This document shows positions 1-7,958 of a DNA stretch of 64,000 bases, piece by piece. How positions within the stretch are numbered: the stretch's first letter is position 1; the number at the start of each line of letters is the position of its first letter. The DNA is from Gemmata massiliana. Lineage in GTDB: Bacteria; Planctomycetota; Planctomycetia; Gemmatales; Gemmataceae. The DNA is taken from assembly GCA_000531095.1 (NCBI GenBank), contig HG799475.1, forward strand, positions 78,686 to 142,685, written 5' to 3'. The notes under the pieces are model-generated. The model saw nothing but the letters and a program-made list of their open reading frames with translations, had not been told where the DNA came from and made no database searches. The position numbers and the translations under genes are program-made.

Positions 1-1005
1 CAGCCCCCGGTCCTTCAAGTCGTCCAGTAGTGCGGACCACCCGGCGTCGAGCGTTTGGCTCAGTTGTTTGACGCGCTCGAAGTTGTCGGTGTGCGTGTCC
101 CAGCCCACGCCGCCCGCACCGCCGAGCGCCACTTCCACGAACGGCACCCCGCTCTCGACGAGCCGCCGGGCGAGGAGGCACCCCTGACCGAAGACGTCGC
201 GCCCGTAGGTGTCGCGGAGTTTGGCCGGCTCGTCGTCGAGCTTGAGCGCTTTCGCCGCGGCCGAGCGCATCAGCTTCGCGGCGCGGTCGTAGGCCGTGTG
301 GTGGCTCTTGGCCGCGGGGTCGGGGCGCTCCGCGGCGAACTCGTGCTGGAGTTCGGCCGCTAATTTCCAGCGCGCGTCGAACCGGTCTGTGGCGATCCCG
401 CCGGGCAGCGCGAGGTCTTCGACCCCCATTGCTTGGTTCGCGCTGCCCGGTTGCGGGGCGAGCGGGCGCGATTCGCCCACCGCGAGCGGCGCGTACCGCG
501 GGCCGAGGAACCCCGGCTCGTGGGCGGCCGGGCTGAACGCCCGGAACGGCGCGACGCTCACGAAGTTCGGTAGCGCCGCATCGTCCGCCCCGAGTTCCTT
601 GGCCACCACCGAGCCGAGCGACGGGTAGCGGATCGGCCCGCGCGACGAGTACCCGGTGTGCGCGAAGTACGTGGCCAGCCCGTGGTCGCCTTCTTTACTG
701 GTCATCGAGCGCACGAGCGCGACGTGCTTCATGCGGGCCGCGATCTTCGGCAGGTGCTCGCTGATCTTCACACCGGGCGCCGCGGTGCCGATCTCCTTGA
801 ACGGCCCGCCGTTGTCGTGACCCGGCTTCAGATCCCACAGGTCGATGGTGCTCGGCCCGCCGTTCATCCACAGCAAAATGCACGCGCGCTTGCGGGCCGG
901 TTCCTTCGCGGCGGCGTTAGCGAGCGGCGCCAACCAGCCGGACATGCTGGTCCCGACGCTCAGCGCACCGGTGCGAAGGAAGTAACGGCGGTCGATGGAT
1001 CGCAT
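1..1005 (-). CDS. DUF1501 domain protein, Tat-type signal, C-terminus beyond window edge
   Basis: Open from an ATG at 1005 to the window edge without a stop, about 335 codons visible. The start MRSIDRRYFLRTGALSVG has the twin-arginine-like DRRYFLR motif of DUF1501 proteins, followed by a hydrophobic stretch, then ILLWMNGGPSTIDLWDLKPG and later VPFVEVALGG and GWDTHTDNF, all typical of this sulfatase-like planctomycete family. A GGAG sits five bases before the ATG. It lies directly downstream of a DUF1549/1553 gene, the usual pairing in planctomycetes. The family is thought to be exported; its substrate is not established. Only the C-terminal end is missing, so the family call is firm. Confidence 0.9.
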   Translation of the reverse strand, partial: MRSIDRRYFLRTGALSVGTSMSGWLAPLANAAAKEPARKRACILLWMNGGPSTIDLWDLKPGHDNGGPFKEIGTAAPGVKISEHLPKIAARMKHVALVRSMTSKEGDHGLATYFAHTGYSSRGPIRYPSLGSVVAKELGADDAALPNFVSVAPFRAFSPAAHEPGFLGPRYAPLAVGESRPLAPQPGSANQAMGVEDLALPGGIATDRFDARWKLAAELQHEFAAERPDPAAKSHHTAYDRAAKLMRSAAAKALKLDDEPAKLRDTYGRDVFGQGCLLARRLVESGVPFVEVALGGAGGVGWDTHTDNFERVKQLSQTLDAGWSALLDDLKDRGL

Positions 1006-1134
1006 GGGAACTCCGGGTTGATAGCGATTCAGGTTACATGTAACGGCTTTACGAGCCGCGACCGCGAGGCGCAGCCCGTGTAGTCGCGCGCTGCTTGGGT
1101 AGTTGCGGGCCTCAATTCGCGACCCGAAACCGGA

Positions 1135-2643
1135 CTAATGGTTCACCGCGAACTCGGTGCTGTTGAGCAGCGCCCAGAACACGTCCGCGAGCGCGGTTTG
1201 TCGGTCCTTCGCCGGTCGGTCGGGGCCGACGAACTCGGCCATGCGTTTCAGTTCGGTCGCAGTGGGCTTGCGCGCCAGCGCCACCAGGAACAACTGTTCG
1301 ACCTGATCCGCGACCGACCCGGGACCGGTGGCGATCGCGCGGAGGGTCGGGCTTTTCTCTAAACTCGTGGCCGTGGTCGTGTACGCGCCGTTCATCAGGT
1401 AGAGGGCCTGTTGAATGGACGTGGCCGCGTCGATCGGCTGGTCGGGCTGCGTTTGGAACTTCGCGAGGAACTTGGCCCGCGGCGTGGTCGCGACGAGCAG
1501 GGCGTCGCTCGCGTTCTCGGTCGGCGGGGCGTACCCGGTAGCCTCGGTCAAACTGTCGTAGAGCTGCTCCCCGCTCAGCCCGCGCACCGGCACCCGTGCG
1601 AACAACCGCGGGTCGGCTTGAGCCGCGTGCGTCTGCCGGCTCGTGCGCTGGTACGCCTTCGTTCCGGTGATGGCGCGGGCGAGGAACTTCAGATCGAACT
1701 TCTGTTCGGCGAACGCCCGGCTCAGTTCGTCCAGCAGTTCGGGGTGGCTCGGGAGATTGTCGGCCACGCCCAGACCATCAACCGGGTCAATGAGCCCGGT
1801 CCCGAAGAAGTAGCCCCACATGCGGTTGACCGCGGCCCGCGCGAACCACTTGTTGTCCGCCCGCGTGGTCCACTCCGCGAGTACCGCACGCGGGTCCGCG
1901 CCGTCCGTCCAGTTCAGCGCCCGGCCGTCGAGGAACTCGGCGGCGATGTATTCTTCTTTCTCAGGCAGTTTGATTTGCGGTGGGCCTTTGGCCGCGGGTT
2001 GGTCCCCGCGCGCACCGGGCAGGCGCGAGAAGAACGCCGCGAACTGCCAGAACTGCTCGCGGCTCCAGGTTCCGCCGCTGCGGTCGGCGTGGCACTGGGC
2101 GCACTCCAGTCGCACCCCCAGGAACACGCGCGAGGTGCTCCCGGCGACGTTCTCGGGCTTGTTCTCGTAGGCCGAGAAGTAGTCGGCCGCGTCCGCACTC
2201 GTGAGCAGGTCGCGGACGAGTTTGTCGTAAGGGACGTTCGCCCGGAACTGTTTGCGGAGGTAGTCTTCGAGCCGCCCGGGGCGCGCGGCCTGGGCGTTCG
2301 ATTGCGCGAGCAGTACGGCGCGCCAGTAGTTCGCGAAGTGCGCCGCGTAGCGATCACCGAAATCGCCCTCAATCAGTTCCCGCGCCCAGAGCCGGCGCTT
2401 GTCGGGGCGGTCGTCATCAAGGAAGTCGCGCACGAGCGACAACGGGGGGACGCGCCCGTTGAGGTCGAGACAGAGCCGGCGGAAGAACTCCGCGTCGCCC
2501 GCGGTCGGTGCGGGTTCAACCTTTGCCCTCGCTAGCTTCTCATCGATCCGGGCGTCGATGCGCTCCGAGATCCGCGCCGCGGCGTCGGCCCCGAGAGCGC
2601 AGTAGCCGAACGGGAGCAGTAGTAGGGTCAGTGCGTATCGCAT
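1135..2643 (-). CDS. DUF1549/DUF1553 domain protein with CxxCH motif
   Basis: 502 residues from the ATG at 2643, chosen because it begins a clean signal peptide (MRYALTLLLLPFGYCALGADA); an in-frame ATG 57 codons upstream would translate the intergenic hairpin and is unlikely. DUF1549 covers roughly residues 30-230 and includes LECAQCHADR, a haem-binding-like CxxCH; DUF1553 follows with WFARAAVNRMWGYFFGTGL and ends in the family-typical ALLNSTEFAVNH. Such proteins are exported and usually lie next to a DUF1501 gene, as here (gap 129 bp). Shorter than relatives that carry an extra N-terminal cytochrome or BIG domain. The biochemical role is not known. Confidence 0.92.
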   Translation of the reverse strand: MRYALTLLLLPFGYCALGADAAARISERIDARIDEKLARAKVEPAPTAGDAEFFRRLCLDLNGRVPPLSLVRDFLDDDRPDKRRLWARELIEGDFGDRYAAHFANYWRAVLLAQSNAQAARPGRLEDYLRKQFRANVPYDKLVRDLLTSADAADYFSAYENKPENVAGSTSRVFLGVRLECAQCHADRSGGTWSREQFWQFAAFFSRLPGARGDQPAAKGPPQIKLPEKEEYIAAEFLDGRALNWTDGADPRAVLAEWTTRADNKWFARAAVNRMWGYFFGTGLIDPVDGLGVADNLPSHPELLDELSRAFAEQKFDLKFLARAITGTKAYQRTSRQTHAAQADPRLFARVPVRGLSGEQLYDSLTEATGYAPPTENASDALLVATTPRAKFLAKFQTQPDQPIDAATSIQQALYLMNGAYTTTATSLEKSPTLRAIATGPGSVADQVEQLFLVALARKPTATELKRMAEFVGPDRPAKDRQTALADVFWALLNSTEFAVNH

Positions 2644-2737
2644 GGGAATGCTCTCGTCGCGTCGCGCCCCAACTTGGGGCGCGACGGTGAACCGATTGGA
2701 TGTGGGTTGCTGCGTTGAAAGCTTGTGCCTTGTGTTC

Positions 2738-2793
2738 GTGGCACGGGCCTCTGGCCTGTGTGAGTGCCTCCACAGGCCAGAGGCCCGTGCCAC
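2738..2793. repeat. Perfect intergenic hairpin, 23-bp arms
   Basis: Bases 2738-2760 are the exact reverse complement of 2771-2793, with a 10-base loop. The arm core is GGCACGGGCCTCTGGCCTG. It lies in the 194-bp gap between the sigma-WD40 gene (ends 2838, minus) and the next minus gene (starts 2643). No T run follows on either strand, so it is not a textbook intrinsic terminator; a dispersed REP-like palindrome or an RNA processing/stability element fits better. Confidence 0.85.
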
Positions 2794-2837
2794 CAAACAA
2801 AAGACCAAATGCACCAGGTCAACACAGCAATGTGGCG

Positions 2838-5800
2838 TTACTTCGTGGCGGTCAGTCGCGCGAGGGCCGCGGACGCTTCGAGCGTGAGTCGGGCGCCTTT
2901 GGCCCCCTTAGCGAGCGCCTCCAGGACGCGCTTCGCTTCGGGCGTCGCGGCTTGCTCGAGTAACTCGACGGTGCGCAGCTCCCGGAGCTGGTCCTCGGTA
3001 AGTTTGCTCACAGTGGCCTTTTGCAGAAGGGCCTCTACCCGCTGTTTCAGATCCAGGGGTGGGGCTCCTTCGAGTGCCTTGCGCAAGTGCGGGACCGCGA
3101 CCGCGCCGAGTCGCTCCAGTTCGGCGGTCGCCTTGCGTCGGGCGTTGAAGTTGCCACCGAGGTCGGTCACCAGTTCCGCGATCCGGGCGTCCTCGACCAC
3201 CGGCACCGGGCGGAGCCGTTCACTCAGATAGGTCACCGCCTGTTTGCGGTCGGTCAGGAGCTTGCGCGTTGCCGTGAGCGCGACCGCCGGGTCGGGTTTC
3301 GCGAGATCGGCCCAGAGTTGGTCTAGGTCGGCCGCCGGGAGGGGCGTGTCGCGTGTAAGTTCGACCCGGGTGAGTTTCGACAGATCCCACGTCAGCGCGG
3401 TCGTGTCCACGCTCCCGGTAACGAGCACGTTCCCGCCCGTAACGCACAGGTGCGACACGCTCCCACTGTGGCCCTTCAGGTGCCCGATTTCCTGGCCGGT
3501 GAGCGTGTCCCAGGCGCGGAGCGCGGAGGTGCCCGCGGCGGAGAACAGGAACCGCCCGTCCGCGGTGAACCCGATCGCGCCGGCGTTCGCGAACCCGCGC
3601 CCCAGCGCGCTAATCGCGGCCGTGCCCCCGGCGATGTCGCGCGGGTGGTTCGCCGCGGAGCCGTCGCCCGCGCCCCGCGTCACGAACCGCTTCTCCCCGG
3701 TGGCGATTTCGTACCCGGTCACCGTTCCGTCTTGGGTCAGAAGTGCGAGCACGTGCCCGTTCGCGGAGAACTCGAACGCGACGCCCAGCGACTTGGGGGC
3801 CGCGATGTCGCACACCGCCGTTCCAGTGGCCGCGTCCCACACGCGGAGTTGTTTTTTGTCGCTGGCGGCAGCGATCAGGCGGCCGTCCGGTGAGAACCGT
3901 ATTACGGGCGTCTGCATACCGGAGATGTCGAGGGTGACGCGCCCGCCGCTGAACACCGGCTCGCCGTCCTGACCGATCGTGCGGACGTGGGCGCCGGTGT
4001 TCGCGTCCCAGAGGTTCACCGCGGAATTCAGTTCGGCCTTTGTCGCGAGTAACTTGCCGTCGGGCGAGAACGCGATCCCCGCGACGTCCCCGCGCTTCGT
4101 GTCGATCTCGCGGACCTGCTCGCCCCGCGCCGCGTCCCACATCCGGACGACCCCGTTTCCGGACGAGGTGGCCACGACCTTCGCGTCGGGTGAGACGGCG
4201 ACCGAGATCGCGGGCGGGGTCAGCGCCCAGTGCCGGACCGCGCCGCCGGCCCGATCCCACACGCGGACCGATTCGCGGCTCACGGTGACGACCGTTTTCC
4301 CGTCCGAACCGACCGCCATGATTCCCGAGAGGTGCCCGGGCGTCGCCGCGATTTCTTTCCCCGTTCCGGTGTCGAACTGTCGCACGGCCGCGCTACCGAG
4401 GCTGACCGCGATTGTTTTTCCGTCCGGGGCGAGCGCGAGGTCCGTGTGGGTCATTCGGCTCCCCCCGCCGCGCACGATGCGCACCGCGACGCGGCCCGAC
4501 GGCTCGGCCGTGTAGCCACCGATGGTTTGCTTCAGCTTGCCCTCGGCGATGTCCCACAGTTCGATCGCGTCGTTCGAGAGCGTGACCGCGACAGTCTTGT
4601 TGTCGGCCGCGATGCGCAGCGACTTCCCGAAGAACCGCGGCTTCATGGCCGTTCCGCTGCCGAAGCGGTTCACCTCTTTGTGCGCCCCGACGTCCCAGAC
4701 CGTGATGCCGTCGGTAAACGAGGCCCAGGCGAGGTACTTACCGTCCGGCGAGAACGCGATGTTCTGGGCACCGCCCACCGAGAGCTTGATGTCCGGGAGC
4801 GCGGTCCCGGTCGCGAGTTCGGTGACGCGGAGTGAGCCGTTCCCGGTTTCGGGTTCGATCAGTTGTTGAACGATGTGCGTCCCCGCCGGCGAGACGGCGG
4901 CCCCGGTCTTCGTCGCCCCCTTCGCGCCGGCCTTCGGCTCGAACGTCTTCCGCGCCGTTCCCTCGACCGGGTTCCAGAGCACGACCGCGTTGTTCGCGTC
5001 GGCGGAGACGAGCGCCGTGCCGTCCGGCGCGAATTCCAACTCCGTCACCTCGGCGGCCGCTGTTAGGGCGTGGAGTTTCTTTCCGGTCGCCGTGTCCCAG
5101 ACCGTAATGGTTCGGTCTTTGGCTGCAACGAGCATCTTCCCGTCGGGCGCCAGCGCGACCGGGAAATCGTCCGGGGGCGTAGTCGACATCATTTTGCCCG
5201 ACATCGCGGGCATTGCAGGTTTCTGCGCGAGCGGTTCCTTTTTCCCCTCCGCGCGCTCGAACTGGCGCACGACCTGCCCCGTAGCGCGGTCCCACAACCG
5301 AATGGTGTTGTCGCGCCCCGCGGTCACGATCCCTTTGCCGTCGGCCGTGTATGCGATGAAGAACACCACGTCGCCGTGCCGGAACTGGGCCGTGCCCATG
5401 CGGGCGCTCGCGCCGTCGGGCACTTCGTTGGGCTTGGCGGGCTTGGCGGTCGGCGCGGGCTGATCTGCAACTGGTGGCGGTGGGGCACTCATTGCGGCCG
5501 AGCGCGCCAGCCACGCGGTCCCGCCGCACAACCCGACCGCCAGCACGACGGCGGCCGCGACCCATTTACTTGTTGTCATGGTTCCGATTGTTCCTCGCGC
5601 GAGTTCGAGCACCTGCGCCGAAGGCGCGGCGTGTGTGGTTCCATCGGCGGAGCGCCCCGCGAACCACAGCCCGGCGCGCACCGTGGTATCGAAGAGGGGC
5701 GCCGGCGCTGTTGTGCCGGTCCCAGCGGACACGATCAGAGTGGCGACCCCGGCGACCGGGCAAACAACGCCCCGGCTCGTGAGGCGCACGCGGAGCGCGT

Positions 5801-6362
5801 CCCGGGCGCGCGTGAGGCGCCACCCGACTGACCCGACCGGGCACCCGATTGCCAGGGCCACCTGCTCGTAGGTGCGGCCCTCCAGGTACGACAGCACGAG
5901 CGGCACGCGGTGCTGTTCCGGGAGCCGGTTCAGCTCCTCGTGCAGTACAATGTGCCCGTCCTCGGGCACGCTGGGGGGAGCGATCACGGACCGGCACTGT
6001 GCCCCGGCCGCTTCGAGCCGCTGGCGCCGGGCGGCGTTCGCCCGTGCGCGGCACGCGAGCCGAAACGCGACCGTGTAGAGCCAGTCCGACACGGGGCGGT
6101 TCCGGTTGATTGCCGCGGCCCGGTGAACGAGCACCAGGAACGTGGCCTGGAATGCGTCGTCGGCTGCGTTGGGATCGACCAGAACGCGCCGGCAGACGCC
6201 GAAGACGAGCCGACTGTACCGGCGCACGAGGCACTCGAACGCGGACTCGTCGCGCCGGTCCACGAACCGCGCGACGAGTTCGCCATCGGGAACGTCCTCG
6301 CGGGCGTCGCCGATCAGGTTCCGGACCTCGCGCATGAGTCGGCCGGTTTCGGGTGTTGACAT
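2838..6362 (-). CDS. ECF sigma factor fused to WD40 beta-propeller
   Basis: 1174 residues from ATG 6362 (MSTPETGRLMREV); a further in-frame ATG at 6425 is less likely because its extension is not sigma-like. Residues about 35-90 are sigma70 region 2 (FECLVRRYSRLVFGVCRRVL, DAFQATFLVLVHRA). Region 4 lies near 150-195 (VPLVLSYLEGRTYEQVALAI, then GSVGWRLTRARDALR). A transmembrane helix follows near 265-290 (WVAAAVVLAVGLCGGTAWLA). About 700 residues of WD40 repeats (for example IVTAGRDNTIRLWDRATG) are probably periplasmic, and a helical C-terminal domain covers roughly 1025-1174. This one-protein layout suggests an outside sensor tied to a sigma factor, as known from planctomycetes; the signal is unknown. 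The gene is alone, with a hairpin downstream. Confidence 0.9.
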   Translation of the reverse strand: MSTPETGRLMREVRNLIGDAREDVPDGELVARFVDRRDESAFECLVRRYSRLVFGVCRRVLVDPNAADDAFQATFLVLVHRAAAINRNRPVSDWLYTVAFRLACRARANAARRQRLEAAGAQCRSVIAPPSVPEDGHIVLHEELNRLPEQHRVPLVLSYLEGRTYEQVALAIGCPVGSVGWRLTRARDALRVRLTSRGVVCPVAGVATLIVSAGTGTTAPAPLFDTTVRAGLWFAGRSADGTTHAAPSAQVLELARGTIGTMTTSKWVAAAVVLAVGLCGGTAWLARSAAMSAPPPPVADQPAPTAKPAKPNEVPDGASARMGTAQFRHGDVVFFIAYTADGKGIVTAGRDNTIRLWDRATGQVVRQFERAEGKKEPLAQKPAMPAMSGKMMSTTPPDDFPVALAPDGKMLVAAKDRTITVWDTATGKKLHALTAAAEVTELEFAPDGTALVSADANNAVVLWNPVEGTARKTFEPKAGAKGATKTGAAVSPAGTHIVQQLIEPETGNGSLRVTELATGTALPDIKLSVGGAQNIAFSPDGKYLAWASFTDGITVWDVGAHKEVNRFGSGTAMKPRFFGKSLRIAADNKTVAVTLSNDAIELWDIAEGKLKQTIGGYTAEPSGRVAVRIVRGGGSRMTHTDLALAPDGKTIAVSLGSAAVRQFDTGTGKEIAATPGHLSGIMAVGSDGKTVVTVSRESVRVWDRAGGAVRHWALTPPAISVAVSPDAKVVATSSGNGVVRMWDAARGEQVREIDTKRGDVAGIAFSPDGKLLATKAELNSAVNLWDANTGAHVRTIGQDGEPVFSGGRVTLDISGMQTPVIRFSPDGRLIAAASDKKQLRVWDAATGTAVCDIAAPKSLGVAFEFSANGHVLALLTQDGTVTGYEIATGEKRFVTRGAGDGSAANHPRDIAGGTAAISALGRGFANAGAIGFTADGRFLFSAAGTSALRAWDTLTGQEIGHLKGHSGSVSHLCVTGGNVLVTGSVDTTALTWDLSKLTRVELTRDTPLPAADLDQLWADLAKPDPAVALTATRKLLTDRKQAVTYLSERLRPVPVVEDARIAELVTDLGGNFNARRKATAELERLGAVAVPHLRKALEGAPPLDLKQRVEALLQKATVSKLTEDQLRELRTVELLEQAATPEAKRVLEALAKGAKGARLTLEASAALARLTATK

Positions 6363-6904
6363 AGCATGGGTCTCATCCGGGATCGCTCGGACACAGAGTA
6401 ATTGCCCCGCCGAAACCCGGCGCATAGGAAATTCTCGCGCGACTTTATTCCGGACTGCCGGATCAACGGACGTGGTCGGGGGAAATCGGTGCGATCGCTT
6501 GATCCGGGAGCGAAATGGGACCGAGTTCGACGACTTGTCGGTAGCTGTGGTATTGGGACACGGACGCCGCTACTGCAATGCGCGGGGACAATAATTCCGA
6601 AACACGGGGTTATCGATTTCCACAATTTAACTAGCGATTTTAAAAGAATTTGTGGCGAATGAATGTGCGTACCGCGGGGGAATTATCGTCCCAAGTGATG
6701 TCCAGCAAACAGTTGTGAGTTGGTGTTGATTCCTGGTTACTATTGCAATTTTCTGATCTTTTCAGTTGAGCTGAGGTTGCCATCCGGTTCGCCCACGTTA
6801 AACACCAGTTGGCCCCCGTTTGTCTACGACCCGGTTCCGTCCGGACGGTAAGAGGGTAGAGCGACTCTGGCACCTCGCCCGCCGCTCGACCAGCGAGGAC
6901 AACC
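6363..6904. other. Intergenic region, lower GC
   Basis: About 540 bases between the divergent sigma-WD40 gene and a WD40 fragment. The part from about 6585 to 6780 is clearly lower in GC than the neighbours. No convincing gene, hairpin or RNA gene was found. It must hold the promoter of the sigma-WD40 gene, but no clear -35/-10 pair was recognised. Confidence 0.5.
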
Positions 6905-7324
6905 GTGTTAAACTATCTTACGCGAACCGGTTACGTGGTTCTGGCCGTCGCGGTACTGATCGCTGTCGCCCACCGAGCCTCGGTCCGTTCCGAGCGCCCA
7001 CTGGGGCGAGCGATTTCGATCCGTCGGCCGAAGTGGTGCTCGGGAGCCTAAATGTTCCGGTGGACGAGCACGTCGTCGGGGTCGCGTTTGCTCCCGACGG
7101 GCGCGCTGTTGCGACCGGTACTCGTGCCGGGCAAGTGACCGTGTGGACCGCGACCGGTGACCGGGTTCTCGCTTGGCTGGCCCACCCGAAGCCGGTCCGC
7201 GCGCTTTGCTTTCTGGTCGATTCTCGGTCTCTGATTTCAATTGACCGGGAAGGCACGTTAAGAATGTGATCCCTTTCATCCGGTGCGGTGCTACGGGCCG
7301 CGGCGCGTGGGGGAGATCCCACGA
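6905..7324 (+). pseudogene. WD40 repeat protein fragment, frameshifted and truncated
   Basis: A GTG at 6905 opens a signal-peptide-like start (LNYLTRTGYVVLAVAVLIAV). Near 7005-7015 the coding sense moves to another frame, which reads FDPSAEVVLGSLNVPVDEHV and then a WD40 repeat (VVGVAFAPDGRAVATGTRAG, VTVWTATGDRVLAW). At about 7264 the repeat would end in a tryptophan (RMWDPFHP) if one G were added to ATGTGATCC; as written it hits TGA. After about 7324 the sequence turns into a transposase remnant on the other strand, so the gene was cut by an insertion. Probably the start of a propeller protein like those elsewhere in this window. Confidence 0.6.
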
Positions 7325-7889
7325 TATCAGCAGGGGTGACTCGGGCGCGGCACCCGGCGCGCGAACCCGAGCCCGACGAGCCATCGCCAACCGGTCCGGG
7401 TAACCACCTCGGCGCCCCACCGGTCGCGCACGTAACGGGCCACCTTGGGACCGGACCACAGACCCCGTCCGGCGGGTCCGCCTGGAGCGCGGTGTACAGG
7501 TGCTCCTGTTGGGCCGAGGTCCGTAGCGGTTCGGATCCGTTGTCCTTGCGCCCGTCCGTCAGCCCCTCGGGGCCGCGCGCGTTCCACCGCTTAAGCAGGG
7601 TTCGTCCCCACGACGCGGTAAGCCCGACGGATGATACCGAATCCAGTTGATTAGTAACCATCAGCCATTTCGCAAGTGGTTGCCCAATAGCAACTTCTGC
7701 GATGACTTATGAGCAACGGATCAACGCGATTTGGTATGACGCGGCCCGACCGGTGGACATCGGCTGGTCCGAGTGGGTGACCCGCCGAATGATCTGCCAC
7801 CGCGTCTTCTCAGCACCGTCCGGGCAGGTGCGGTACCGCCGTGCGATCTCGGCCGGCGGAACGTGCTCAAGCGCGGGTAATCGTTTCAT
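7325..7889 (-). pseudogene. IS630-type transposase N-terminal remnant, split by a MITE-like insert
   Basis: Starts at ATG 7889 (MKRLPALEHVPPAEIARRY). The helix-turn-helix part is broken at 7739 and resumes at 7631 with SVGLTASWGRTLLKRWNARG. Removing bases 7635-7736 plus one copy of the flanking TGA rejoins the two halves in frame (STGRAAS to SVGLTAS). A further single-base shift separates the HTH from LWSGPKVARYVRDRWGAEVV and GWRWLVGLGFARR. The DDE catalytic half is absent. The family call rests on resemblance to IS630 winged-helix N-terminal regions. The remnant truncates the WD40 fragment upstream. Confidence 0.75.
7635..7736. repeat. 102-bp MITE-like element with 3-bp target duplication (copy 1)
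   Basis: Ends TACC...GGTA. The first 17 bases (TACCGAATCCAGTTGAT) match the reverse complement of the last 17 (TACCAAATCGCGTTGAT) at 14 positions. It is flanked by TGA at 7632-7634 and 7737-7739. Excision with one TGA restores the host transposase frame exactly. A second copy, split by three insertion sequences, is spread over 48349-53163. It codes for nothing itself, so it must be moved by a transposase encoded elsewhere. Confidence 0.85.
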
Positions 7890-7958
7890 CGCTTTTCCTC
7901 CCCTAGAATTGGAGAGGGATAGCCTTCAATGAGATCCGGTATCAGTGGCCAGACGCGA

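Noticed and set aside
1031..1043. Short palindrome GTTACATGTAAC as an operator
   Set aside because: Twelve bases are symmetric, but nothing else supports a binding site and such short palindromes arise by chance.
1411..2535. Long reading frame opposite the DUF1549 gene
   Set aside because: High-GC genes give long antisense frames; this one is Arg/Val/Gly-rich without motifs and lies wholly over a well-supported gene.
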